The notes under the pieces are model-generated. The model made no database searches, was not told where the DNA came from, and worked only from the letters and a program-made list of their open reading frames with translations. A stretch of DNA of 34,113 nucleotides. Source: Hyphomicrobiales bacterium (GTDB lineage: Bacteria; Pseudomonadota; Alphaproteobacteria; Rhizobiales; Rhizobiaceae). This document shows positions 1-7,890 of this stretch, in pieces. Where the stretch lies: NCBI GenBank assembly GCA_900466605.1, contig UBMU01000045.1:1-34113 (forward strand), given 5' to 3'. The stretch's first letter is position 1; every line of letters starts with the position of its first letter. The translations under genes were made by a program, and so were the position numbers.

Positions 1-142
1 ATTTCAACGGGGCAAGGTCAGCGGCGGTCCCGAAACGACCGCAAGGGGAGATCTGACTTGTTGCCTCGGGGAAGATTCTTGTCTGAAGTCGACGAATGCA
101 AGGGCGCGCATCGCCGCCGCGGGGAGACGGTATGCGTGAGGC

Positions 143-1498
143 TCACGCTTGGGCAGCGTTCGCGTAAGCGAATTGTAACTTGCTGCCGATAGGTATGACA
201 TCTTTTGTCAGTTCGAAGACGTCATTGATCTGCCGAAGTGCGTTTAGCCGCTTTTCCTCGTCAAGGCCGTCAGGCTTTTCCTCCAGCCGATACTTGAGCT
301 TGCCCAAGTAGTCGCAGAGCATATCCGACGATCCGACAAGCATCCAGCGCAGCACCTGTTCTTTAAAGACTCCTTCGTAATCCGTTCCGATACTCCCGAT
401 GAGTACCTGATCTACCGTATGCGCCATATCTTCTGCTGCCCGATACAAATGGAAAAACTCACCCAGCGCCGATAGGTGCTCCGTCATTCCCCTGAAATCA
501 TCCTTTACCCGTGGGGACGCATTCGAAGCTTCAACCAGCGTCCGAAGGTCTTGGATGCGGCTTTGTGCTGGCGGGTGAGTTCCAGTTTCCCCAGACTGAT
601 CGAGTGTTTCCAGGCGGCTAAGAATGTAAAGGGAGAAAAATGCTCCAATGAGGTTGGCTACTTTTTCACTATCGTCGTATTGATTCGAGAGGATGGTCGC
701 GATGGCAAAGTTGTCCGCCTGCCGCTCGCAATTGGGGGTAACTCGCTTATGATCATGGCCGAACTCCACATGACCAAGTTCGTGGAGAAGCAAAAAGTTT
801 GTTGCGAATACTGAGAGGTGTGTTCCTGTCTCCAGCCGATGACCGACGAAAAAAGGTCCAAAAGGAAGTGGTCTGCGGCCGTGATCCAAGTCCGGGCGCA
901 CCACCGTATTGAGGTCGGCATAGCACCTTAATGTATGTTCTACTCCCCATGCTCGATTCTTGACCTCGTCGTAGGTCGCCCGCTGTTTGCGGAACCCGAC
1001 CCGCCAATACCGCATGTGGCGGCTTGCCCGCCCGTTCCAGGTTCCAGTCGCGTGCGAGAAACCCTCCGCCATTTTCTGTCGAAAGGCGAGATCGCTGCCA
1101 TCCCCGAACATTTCGGCTTCGAATCGAAGAAAGGTTTGTACGCCCGAAGGGAGTGCCAGTACGAATCCCTCGGATAACTTGTAATATTCTCCATTGAAGT
1201 GAACATCGGGTGTGACGCCGACCGCAATCTTCTCATTGGCATAAAGCGTTCGCACCTGCTGAAACCGGCGACGCAAATGTTCGACGTGGTCCTTAGCCCA
1301 GTTCAATTTCCTGAGACTAGTAAGCGTGTCTTCAGTATTGAGGTTGGCCAGTCCCGTCAGGAGCCGCATCCAGTATGGCACCTTCAGAAAAATTTCGCGA
1401 TCGCGTGGCATCTTTTCGAGAATGCGATAAATATCCAACTCGAACTCCCGCCTGTGAGCAAGCATTTCGAGAAATTCTTCGAGTTCTCCTTTGGGCAT
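143..1498 (-). CDS. HExxH zinc metallopeptidase, possibly Lit/peptidase U49-like
   Basis: A 451-residue cytoplasmic protein with no signal peptide or clear membrane segment. A zinc-protease motif HELGH lies at about residues 239-243, followed about 16 residues later by an ERQAD segment whose Glu is a plausible third metal ligand. This HExxH plus ExxAD layout occurs in the U49 (Lit phage-exclusion) group and in other gluzincin-like proteases, but the rest of the protein is not recognised. I chose the ATG at 1498 because a GGCGGAG ribosome site lies just upstream; an in-frame TTG at 1516 is the alternative. It is divergent from the gasdermin-like gene at 1667 with about 170 bp between them, and a second HExxH protease gene lies on that gene's other side. 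Inferred role: sensing or activating protease of a defence cassette. The protease call is firm; the partner role is speculative. Confidence 0.8.
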   Translation of the reverse strand: MPKGELEEFLEMLAHRREFELDIYRILEKMPRDREIFLKVPYWMRLLTGLANLNTEDTLTSLRKLNWAKDHVEHLRRRFQQVRTLYANEKIAVGVTPDVHFNGEYYKLSEGFVLALPSGVQTFLRFEAEMFGDGSDLAFRQKMAEGFSHATGTWNGRASRHMRYWRVGFRKQRATYDEVKNRAWGVEHTLRCYADLNTVVRPDLDHGRRPLPFGPFFVGHRLETGTHLSVFATNFLLLHELGHVEFGHDHKRVTPNCERQADNFAIATILSNQYDDSEKVANLIGAFFSLYILSRLETLDQSGETGTHPPAQSRIQDLRTLVEASNASPRVKDDFRGMTEHLSALGEFFHLYRAAEDMAHTVDQVLIGSIGTDYEGVFKEQVLRWMLVGSSDMLCDYLGKLKYRLEEKPDGLDEEKRLNALRQINDVFELTKDVIPIGSKLQFAYANAAQA

Positions 1499-1608
1499 CC
1501 GTCTTTTCTCCGCCAAGAAATGTTAACTAGAGTGCAACAGAACTAGATAATCGAGTGACTAAACGGGTGAGAACGACGCGCCGGACAATCTACAGGCGCT
1601 CAACCTCT

Positions 1609-1661
1609 TTTACATGTCGAGCTTTAATACTATAATCGCATAGCGTGTCTTTGGGGAGGGG
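1609..1661 (+). promoter_or_regulatory. Sigma-70-like promoter and strong RBS of the gasdermin-like gene
   Basis: TTTACA at 1609-1614 and a perfect TATAAT at 1631-1636 are separated by 16 bp, and a purine-rich GGGGAGGGG ribosome site at 1653-1661 lies 5 bp before the ATG at 1667. This is an unusually consensus-like promoter for a high-GC alphaproteobacterium and suggests the pore-former candidate is constitutively transcribed, as expected of an effector held inactive until cleaved. The positions are read directly; transcription is inferred. Confidence 0.55.
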
Positions 1662-1666
1662 TAGAA

Positions 1667-2443
1667 ATGGCTCAAGGCGATGAAATCTTGTTCCGATTTT
1701 TCAATGGTCTCGGCTACCAAAATATACTTGTCGGGCAAAGCGATCTCGTACCACCTGATATCTACGTCCTTTCCGGCGGAACTTACGAAAGATACGGCGC
1801 TCTGCGGAATTACCTATCGTCGCCCGAGGATATTCCCGATCCTGTGGAAGCCGCAGCACCGGATTTCGCGCAAGCTGACCTGAGAGCGCGCAACGGAACG
1901 GTGAGCTTCTCATTTCTGAAAGAGGTCCTGAAGATTTTCGGTGTCAACGGTAGCGCTGAGGCCTCTGCTGCGGGAGAGAGCAGTGGGGTGGAACAAATGC
2001 AACTGAGAGACGTCACGATAAAGCGCAACGATGTAGGTGCGATCGAGGCGGCACTAAATCGAGGATTTCGATCGAGCGAAATCGGTTTGGACCGCATCGA
2101 TGGAGGGTTGGTGCACGTGGCCTACGAGTACCTTTATTCGCGTAGCCTGACCGTCGACAGAAGTGACGGGTCTTCTGGCGAGGTGAAGCTCGGGGCAAAC
2201 GTCCAGGCGATCGCAGACGCCTCGGTCAAGGTCAGTGGCGAGGGGAAGGGCAGCTCTAACACGAAGTATGCAAATGACCGACCGGCCGCAATCGCCTTCA
2301 AGACCGGGAAGCTAGTCAAGGTCGAATCCGGTTGGCGGCTTCATATGGGTAACGGTGCCCACTTTGCGCCAAACCGGAATTCGGTGATCAAACCGAACGG
2401 TTACCTTACGATTGCGGCGCGAACTTTGCCAGTTGAGCCCTGA
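1667..2443 (+). CDS. Gasdermin-like pore-forming protein (bacterial gasdermin candidate)
   Basis: A 258-residue soluble protein with the length and segment order I know for bacterial gasdermins. The N-terminal part reads (F)FxxLGYxN, then LxPPDIYVLxGG and YERYGALRNYL, like the opening helix and first strands. A low-complexity linker rich in Ala, Gly and Ser (about residues 75-110) follows. Next come the MQLRDV segment, a VHVAYEYLYSRSLTV strand, a GANVQAIADASVKVSG segment and AIAFKTGKLVKVESGW, matching the paired membrane-inserting strands of the family. About 30 residues remain as a possible inhibitory tail. There is no cysteine anywhere, so the N-terminal palmitoylated Cys of many characterised bacterial gasdermins is missing. 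The gene lies between two opposite-strand HExxH protease genes and overlaps the downstream one tail to tail by 38 bp. Identification is by recalled pattern, not alignment, so another beta-rich toxin fold cannot be excluded. Confidence 0.6.
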   Translation: MAQGDEILFRFFNGLGYQNILVGQSDLVPPDIYVLSGGTYERYGALRNYLSSPEDIPDPVEAAAPDFAQADLRARNGTVSFSFLKEVLKIFGVNGSAEASAAGESSGVEQMQLRDVTIKRNDVGAIEAALNRGFRSSEIGLDRIDGGLVHVAYEYLYSRSLTVDRSDGSSGEVKLGANVQAIADASVKVSGEGKGSSNTKYANDRPAAIAFKTGKLVKVESGWRLHMGNGAHFAPNRNSVIKPNGYLTIAARTLPVEP

Positions 2444-3353
2444 AGGCTTCAATCGCCGCGACTACGTCCGGCGCAGGTCTATAATGGGATAGCAGGTTAT
2501 CTCTCCGTTCAGCGAACGATGGGTAGCCCAGCAGGCTGCCGCCGTTTACGGCGAATTCGAGTTCCATGATTGAGAACAGATCACAAACGTAAATAAGCGC
2601 CAGATCATAGAATACGTTGAACTTCGGGTCTTTTTTCGAGGATCGAAAAGCCTCGACGGCGAATATATCGGCGGCGAACTCCTGGTCGCGCGTGATCTGG
2701 TTTAGCTCGTGCTGGAGGAAAATATGTCCGGCTTCGTGCAAGATGACAAAGACGGCGATCACGTGCGTCGTCTGTGCCGAAAACAGTTTCGACTTCAAAC
2801 TCGTGCCGCGAAACTTTTGGCTGCTGAGCTCGTAAACTTTTGCGGCGGGTTCGTACAGCAATCTTGCAAGGTCGACACATGCTTCCGCAAATGCTTCAAT
2901 TTCGTTTCTCCTATGTTCGGCTATGGAGTTGTGAAGGTTCAGGATGCCCCTTCCGATCTCCCGCATTAGAAAAACAAGACCGAGGGGTATCTCGGCGACC
3001 TTCAAGCCAGTCGCGGCGAGCGGAATAGCCTGCCCGCCGAATGTCAATCCGGGCGAGGTGATGATGGGCGTTCGGCCGAAGTCGAAACCGTAGCTTTCGG
3101 CGAAACGAATAGCGGGCCTAATGTAGCTCACCAAAAACGGATGGGCTAACATCGCATCCACGGAAAAATAGTATTCGAATATCTCGTCAGGGATTTCAGG
3201 CGGTCTCATGCCGGCCGCCTCAACCTTTATGTGCGAGAGCAGGTCGCTGTGCTCATCGAGAGTGAGGGCGTTGTATCTACTCAGCACATCATTTCTCGCG
3301 GTCCGCGTCGCGGCCGAATTAGCCGCGAGCGCAACGCGACCACACCAGGTCAT
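2406..3353 (-). CDS. HExxH zinc metallopeptidase next to the gasdermin-like gene
   Basis: A roughly 315-residue protein with HEAGH at about residues 206-210 and QEFAAD about 18 residues later, again the HExxH plus ExxAD zinc layout. A hydrophobic VIAVFVIL stretch leads into the motif, as is usual for the active-site helix of gluzincins; no signal peptide is visible. The start is uncertain: ATG at 3353 is used, with an in-frame TTG at 3368 and weak ribosome sites for both. Outside the motif it shares no obvious sequence with the protease at 143-1498, so the two are not a simple duplication. Its 3' end overlaps the 3' end of the gasdermin-like gene by 38 bp, a tight convergent arrangement that suggests co-inheritance. 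It could cleave the gasdermin tail, or be an independent defence or housekeeping peptidase. Confidence 0.75.
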   Translation of the reverse strand: MTWCGRVALAANSAATRTARNDVLSRYNALTLDEHSDLLSHIKVEAAGMRPPEIPDEIFEYYFSVDAMLAHPFLVSYIRPAIRFAESYGFDFGRTPIITSPGLTFGGQAIPLAATGLKVAEIPLGLVFLMREIGRGILNLHNSIAEHRRNEIEAFAEACVDLARLLYEPAAKVYELSSQKFRGTSLKSKLFSAQTTHVIAVFVILHEAGHIFLQHELNQITRDQEFAADIFAVEAFRSSKKDPKFNVFYDLALIYVCDLFSIMELEFAVNGGSLLGYPSFAERRDNLLSHYRPAPDVVAAIEAFRAQLAKFAPQS

Positions 3354-3466
3354 CCGCTGTTGTCCCAAAGAGGTTGCTCCCTTTTCGAGTGGCGATCCTC
3401 GCCGTCGAGCCTTGTCACGTGTCGGCGGCTCGTTGGCTAAAAGAGATCAGCTTAGCCGCGACATCC

Positions 3467-4522
3467 CTATTTAGACCTGCTTGCGCTCACGATCACCGGA
3501 CCTCCGTCGCACATTCCATCAGAGAATATCGCTAGCTGGTAGGTTTGCTGGTTGCCCTCGGCATTGGTTCTAAGAAACGCCATTCCTTCCGGCTTTACCT
3601 CCTTGTCGCAGTCTCTCTTCTTCCACAGCTTGAGGTCTCCGAGGTCGACGGTCGAAACCGGCAATTTCCGATCGGCATTTTCGTCGACCTTCCAGAGCGA
3701 AATCGACCAGGAGCCGGGGCTCGCGCTCCCCGTGTTGTTGTCGTCGTTCGGGCCGATCAAGAGCAATATTCCGTCGTCCACCGCCACCATGTCCCTAATT
3801 GCATGACCTTTGGCGACCTTCACTTGAAATGGATCGCTCTTTAGCAACTTCGACGGATCGACGTCGCTCTCGAAGACATAGGCCAGCGCGCCGTCTTCAG
3901 CGTCCGTGGTAGGTCCCCGCAATCCAAAATACAGCTTCCCGCGATAGGCGGCGAGCCCTTCGATATCGAAGCCGTTTCCCGGATTGCCGAGGCACTTGCC
4001 GACGGAGTCTCGTAGAAATCCGTCGAGGACATTTGCTACGCGAATTTCGTTCGTCGCACCGTCAGGCTTCGTTTCCGGGGCGAGGGGAAGCTTCGTGATT
4101 GGATCGTATTCGATCCTCACGACATGGTGGCTCGTCTCGTTTGGCTCGCATCCATCGCGCTTTACGGCATGCGATCCGGCGACATAGTAGTATTTGTCGT
4201 CCGCTGCGACTGCTTCGCTATCCATCTCTCCGCCACTAGGCAAGAGTACGATGGGCGTGTCGTCGACCTTGTATTCCCCTACGCCGAGCACGACGGTGCG
4301 AGCTTCGGCACCTTCGTCGAAGGCGACGAGGCAGACATGTCGCGCGTCGGAGTATCCCGGGCATGCGATGCCGCTGAGCGACCGGCGGTTCTTGTCCTTT
4401 CCGAGATTGAAGTCCCCTTGCGCGGTAAGCGGACCGGATTGGACCAAGACCTCTCCGTAGCAACTTGCGGACGACATCGCGATGCAAATTGTCAGGATGG
4501 GAATAAATCTGCGCCGTGACAT
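3467..4522 (-). CDS. Secreted DUF3616 family protein
   Basis: A 351-residue protein with an N-terminal signal peptide: MSRRRF, then a hydrophobic stretch ending in SSASC. The Cys could be lipidated, but the lipobox is poor. The body contains the DUF3616 signature DIEGLA followed by GKLYFGLRGP, plus repeated D/G-rich strand segments, consistent with a beta-propeller-like periplasmic protein. The function of the family is not known to me. I chose the ATG at 4522 because a GGAGGGG ribosome site lies just upstream; the longer TTG start at 4534 lacks one. It is on the same strand as the protease at 2406-3353 but separated from it by about 110 bp, and shows no clear functional link to the protease/gasdermin trio. 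Confidence 0.75.
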   Translation of the reverse strand: MSRRRFIPILTICIAMSSASCYGEVLVQSGPLTAQGDFNLGKDKNRRSLSGIACPGYSDARHVCLVAFDEGAEARTVVLGVGEYKVDDTPIVLLPSGGEMDSEAVAADDKYYYVAGSHAVKRDGCEPNETSHHVVRIEYDPITKLPLAPETKPDGATNEIRVANVLDGFLRDSVGKCLGNPGNGFDIEGLAAYRGKLYFGLRGPTTDAEDGALAYVFESDVDPSKLLKSDPFQVKVAKGHAIRDMVAVDDGILLLIGPNDDNNTGSASPGSWSISLWKVDENADRKLPVSTVDLGDLKLWKKRDCDKEVKPEGMAFLRTNAEGNQQTYQLAIFSDGMCDGGPVIVSASRSK

Positions 4523-5060
4523 TTGCCCCTCCAATACAAGAGCGATGGTTTGAACCAGCGTTGCGGAACAAGATGAGCCAATGCCTTTGGCCGTCTTTTG
4601 AATTCCTGCAACCCGGTTCGGAGTTGGTCGTTGTACTCAACGCCTCTTAGGCGGCGACTCGCGCCGCTTCGCGTTATTCCCCTAGAACTGACGCTTGAAC
4701 GAAGCACTGCTTTTCACGGACTCGAATAGCCAGATGAACATCATTCGCAAGGGGCAGATCGCACCTTGGTGCAAGCATAAGGGTATCTCGATTTACACAT
4801 TACGTCGGGAGATTGTCACTTCCATCGTTCGGCGTAGCCGTGACATCGCGGCTTTCCTCAGCGACGATATGTAGCTCGCAGCTCAACGAGCTGCTGCGTT
4901 TCTACACCGATGGTCTGAGATGGCCTGTCACACAAATCGATGCCTGCTTCGACCGCTGTACTTCTTCGCTGAGTTCAAGCTTTTCCAGCGCCTTTGCATT
5001 TCTGCGACCTGATCGATCGAACTTGCCCAATGAGTGCCGACGTGACTCGCTCATCACGCA
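4523..5060. other. Non-coding stretch, no recognisable feature
   Basis: About 540 bp between the DUF3616 gene and the cyclase remnant. The open frames here are short, start without convincing ribosome sites and have no recognisable protein pattern. I see no tRNA, insertion-sequence end or clear terminator. Together with the adjacent pseudogene it looks like decayed sequence. Confidence 0.5.
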
Positions 5061-5402
5061 TTACCCAAGCCCGCGACAGTTGGGCCCAAGCTGACCTAGC
5101 GTTCCGGCGATCGCGTTCAACGCAATCGGAAGGTGTGGCGGCACTCCGGGAGCCCCTCGGAATCTTGGCACATTTGATACTATCACGGGAAGCTCAAGTC
5201 CAAGGGTAAAGGCGACCAGCCCCACGCCTATTAGCTTCACAAGGCGGCCGTTGTTGTTCGCGACGGCCGGATCAAAAATGGACCCTCGGTGATACCTCAG
5301 TACGTCCAGAGTGGCGGCGTCGTCGGCTGCCATCATGCGAGAGTAACAAACGACGGCCGCCGCGAGTATCGCCGCCAGCCTTCGTTCGATATCATCCCGC
5401 AT
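5061..5402 (-). pseudogene. Remnant of a class III adenylate cyclase gene (5' end)
   Basis: The first 60 or so residues read RRLAAILAAAVVCYSRMMAADDAATL and then NNNGRLVKLIGVGLVAF. This is the start of the rhizobial adenylate/guanylate cyclase family, whose intact form reads RRLAAILAADVVGYSRLM and then HHGRIVKLMGDG. The first metal-binding Asp of the normal AADVVGYSR motif is Ala here, and the Asp of MGDG is also lost. After VAF the frame no longer resembles a cyclase; a weak match (ECRHTFRLR, compare DRRIEFRIG) appears in a shifted frame interrupted by stops. The remaining several hundred residues are missing. It is therefore a truncated, frameshifted and catalytically dead remnant. Confidence 0.65.
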
Positions 5403-5573
5403 AGTGTTTCTCCCGGCGACAGATCATGATGGTCTACTGGGCACGATCCAAGCCGTTTCCGCCAACCGGCGTCATCCGAGCGAGTATCGAGTCGCTGAAG
5501 TTTTCCCTTCGACGCATTGAAGCAGCGAAACTTCAGGGGATCAGCGCGGGCGCTTCAAACGTTGATCAGCGGT

Positions 5574-6164
5574 TTAACCTGAGGCCACAGTTGGTTGGCG
5601 TCCGGCAAAGTGAATCCGCACCTTTTGCTCAACGATTGGCCAAAGATCGGGAAAGGCTGTCGATATCGCGGGCCCATATCGCTCCATGACAGTTTGTTCG
5701 CAAATGCTGTTTTCTATCCAAGTTCCTCCCTCATTGATGAGGTTCAAGAGGAGGGGCTGCAGTCGATCTAACCCTCGGGCGAAGACAGCTTCGGCGCTGT
5801 CGCCGGCTTCGAATTCATCCCACAATGCCCGATATTCCACACCCTCGTCGGAGGGTAAGAGACTATAGAGGCGCTTTGCGGCTGCCTTCTCGTCTTCCAT
5901 CTTGTCTTGCCTGTCGCTGGAGTGAAACGGTGTGTCACCTGCATCGATTTCCACCAGATCATGGATGAGGAGCATCTTCACCGTCTTCAGCAAATCGACC
6001 GGTCGGTCCTTTCCGAGTACAAGGGCAAAGAGCGCCAGGTGCCAGGAATGTTCCGCGGAATTTTCGCGCCGCTCGCCGCCTGCCACTCTTGATTGACGTT
6101 CGACCAGCTTTAGCTTGTCGACTTCCAGAAGGAAGGCAAGGCGTTGATCAAACTCATCTACCAC
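5574..6164 (-). CDS. HD-domain hydrolase (YfbR/HDDC2-like nucleotidase family)
   Basis: A 196-residue soluble protein of the HD phosphohydrolase superfamily. AEHSWHLALFALVL supplies the first His, LLIHDLVEIDAGDTP the HD pair and following acidic residues, and the length is typical of the YfbR/HDDC2 group, which removes 5'-phosphate from deoxynucleoside monophosphates. The start is GTG at 6164, overlapping the stop of the upstream SDR gene by 7 bp, so the two are translationally coupled. It is the last gene of a leftward operon (GntR regulator, SDR, HD hydrolase). With divergent nucleoside transport and hydrolysis genes next door, a role in trimming a nucleotide to a nucleoside is reasonable, but the substrate is not shown by sequence. 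Confidence 0.8.
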   Translation of the reverse strand: MVDEFDQRLAFLLEVDKLKLVERQSRVAGGERRENSAEHSWHLALFALVLGKDRPVDLLKTVKMLLIHDLVEIDAGDTPFHSSDRQDKMEDEKAAAKRLYSLLPSDEGVEYRALWDEFEAGDSAEAVFARGLDRLQPLLLNLINEGGTWIENSICEQTVMERYGPAISTAFPDLWPIVEQKVRIHFAGRQPTVASG

Positions 6165-6907
6165 ATGACGTCTCCGCCGTTGGGCGAAATGCTCTGGCCA
6201 ACGAAGAACCCGGCGAGGTCGGACGCCAAATAGACATAGGCGGAAGCGATCTCCTCCGGCTCACCCGCGCGACCAATTGGCAGGGCGGCAAGCTTTGCGT
6301 TGACAAATTCCGCCCCCCCGACCCAGAGCATCGCGGTGTTGGTCATGCCGGGGCAAACGCAATTTACCGTGATGCCGGATCCCGCAACCTCTTGCGCTAC
6401 ACTCGCCGTAAGAGCAGTCACCGCCGCCTTTGATGCGCAGTAGGCACCATGGTTGCCAACTGGCTTATGGGCGAGCTGCGAGGACGTGTTAATGATCCGG
6501 CCGTAGCCGCGTTCGAGCATGTGCGGGATCGCATGCTTCATGGCATAGGCGACCCCCTTGAGGTTGACGTCGAAGATCGCCGACCATACAGCCCAATCCT
6601 GTTGGTGGATCGGGGCTCCCGAGCTGGTGATGCCGGCATTGTTGACGAGGATATCGATATGGCCAAGGCTCTCCAGAGCTCGGCGGATGGTCTCAGCCAC
6701 TGACATTTCGTCAGTTACATCAACGTCCAACGCAACGGCATCAACCGCCATGGCTTTGAGCTCTGCCAGCAAGGACGCCTTTTCATCCTGCTTGCCGAGA
6801 TCGGCGAAGGCGACGTTGGCGCCCGCTTGTGCAAAAGCAACGCAAACAGCACGGCCTATCCCGACTGCGCCACCAATTACAAGCGCGTTTCGACCTGTCA
6901 ATGTCAT
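6158..6907 (-). CDS. SDR family NAD(P)-dependent oxidoreductase
   Basis: A 249-residue classical short-chain dehydrogenase. GGAVGIGRA near the N terminus is the TGxxxGxG-type cofactor loop, LVNNAGIT the NNAG motif, INTSSQ contributes the catalytic Ser, and YCASKAA is the YxxxK active site. The C-terminal PIGRAGEPEEIA and SPNGGDVMW stretches are typical of 3-oxoacyl-ACP reductase-like and sugar/polyol dehydrogenases. ATG at 6907 is preferred because AAGGGG lies 8 bp upstream; the GTG at 6916 overlaps the regulator's stop (GTGA) but has no ribosome site. It is co-transcribed with the GntR regulator and the HD hydrolase. The context suggests oxidation of a sugar or base intermediate from nucleoside breakdown; the substrate is unknown. 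Confidence 0.88.
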   Translation of the reverse strand: MTLTGRNALVIGGAVGIGRAVCVAFAQAGANVAFADLGKQDEKASLLAELKAMAVDAVALDVDVTDEMSVAETIRRALESLGHIDILVNNAGITSSGAPIHQQDWAVWSAIFDVNLKGVAYAMKHAIPHMLERGYGRIINTSSQLAHKPVGNHGAYCASKAAVTALTASVAQEVAGSGITVNCVCPGMTNTAMLWVGGAEFVNAKLAALPIGRAGEPEEIASAYVYLASDLAGFFVGQSISPNGGDVMW

Positions 6908-6912
6908 GTGCT

Positions 6913-7689
6913 TCACCCCTTGACGGCAATCGGCTTCTTTGGAGCAGTAGAAGCATTGGATTTCGAATATTTGACCAACACGCTTTCGAGGCTCGGTTTT
7001 TCTTCCGGCTTCTCATCCTGCAGGAGGTCATGTTCGATATCATCGAGATGCCGTTCCATCTGCTTCATGGCGGCAGGCGTATCGCGTGCCATCAGGAGCT
7101 CGACCAGTTGGCGGTGATCGTGCGCCTTGCAGCAGGCTGTGACGTCGCTATAGGTCGCAATGACCAAGGCCGAGCGGCAGATGAGGTTGCGCAAGTACAC
7201 CGCGAGCACACCATTGTTGGCAACTTCGCTCAACAGGATATGAAACTGTCCCGACAGCCTCAGGGCCTCGCGCTGATCATTTCGGTGATACGCAGAATCC
7301 TCTGCATCGACGTGGGATTTCAGCGCTGCGATATCCTTGTCGGTGGCGATCTCCACTAGGCGCCTGATGATGTAGGGTTCGATCGCCTTGCGCGCGGCAA
7401 TGATATCCCTTGCTTCCTTGAGATCTGGGACAACCACGAAACATCCCTTGTAGGGCTGCACATCAACAAGGCGGTCCTGCTGCAGCCGTTGGATCGCCAC
7501 CCTGACGATCGTCCTGCTAACGCCATAGTGGCTGCAAAAGACCTCCTCGGGGAGTTTCGTGCCGGGATCGAGCGCCCTGTCCAGGATTGCGTGGACGACC
7601 GTGTCGTAGATTTCATCAGGGACGCGATCGATGGATGCGGCCTCTGGCGTCTCGGCGGTTATTGACGCGGTCTGTGGCTTCTTCGGCAT
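6913..7689 (-). CDS. GntR-family transcriptional regulator (FadR/FCD type)
   Basis: A 258-residue regulator. After a polar N-terminal tail (about 20 residues) comes a winged helix-turn-helix (about residues 25-90) with the GntR pattern LPEE, then YGVSRTIVRVAIQRLQQDRLV and the wing YKGCFVV. An all-helical FCD ligand domain follows, with likely metal or ligand His residues in GQFHILLSE and DHRQLVELL. The last 30 residues are charged and low in complexity, longer than usual. It heads the leftward operon and is divergent from the nucleoside hydrolase gene across 200 bp that contain an ATACGA-N12-TCGTAT palindrome, its probable operator. It is most likely a repressor released by a nucleoside, base or sugar derivative. 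Confidence 0.88.
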   Translation of the reverse strand: MPKKPQTASITAETPEAASIDRVPDEIYDTVVHAILDRALDPGTKLPEEVFCSHYGVSRTIVRVAIQRLQQDRLVDVQPYKGCFVVVPDLKEARDIIAARKAIEPYIIRRLVEIATDKDIAALKSHVDAEDSAYHRNDQREALRLSGQFHILLSEVANNGVLAVYLRNLICRSALVIATYSDVTACCKAHDHRQLVELLMARDTPAAMKQMERHLDDIEHDLLQDEKPEEKPSLESVLVKYSKSNASTAPKKPIAVKG

Positions 7690-7773
7690 GAGATTGTCCC
7701 TGGTGTCACTAAACTTGATATAGCCGACGATTCAATTGCTCTCAATAGGAAAACAAGAAACATCAACTTATTT

Positions 7774-7827
7774 AATACGAAATATCAAAATATCGTATTG
7801 ACTAAAAAATCAAACCGACTTTCTATT
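7774..7827 (+). promoter_or_regulatory. Palindromic operator (7774-7799) and promoter of nucleoside hydrolase gene 1
   Basis: The arms AATACGA (7774-7780) and TCGTATT (7793-7799) form an inverted repeat with a 12-bp spacer. The right arm runs into a -35-like TTGACT at 7798-7803, and TTCTAT at 7821-7826 or TCTATT one base on fits a -10 at 17-18 bp. The same arm core and the same 12-bp spacing recur at 8878-8907. A protein bound here would block the -35, so repression is the natural reading, and the divergent GntR protein is the likely binder. Confidence 0.6.
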
Positions 7828-7890
7828 GTCTTCGCGGAGCCCGCTTTTTCGATCCGGGCCCATCTTAGTAAGCAAAGCGGAGGCACGCGA

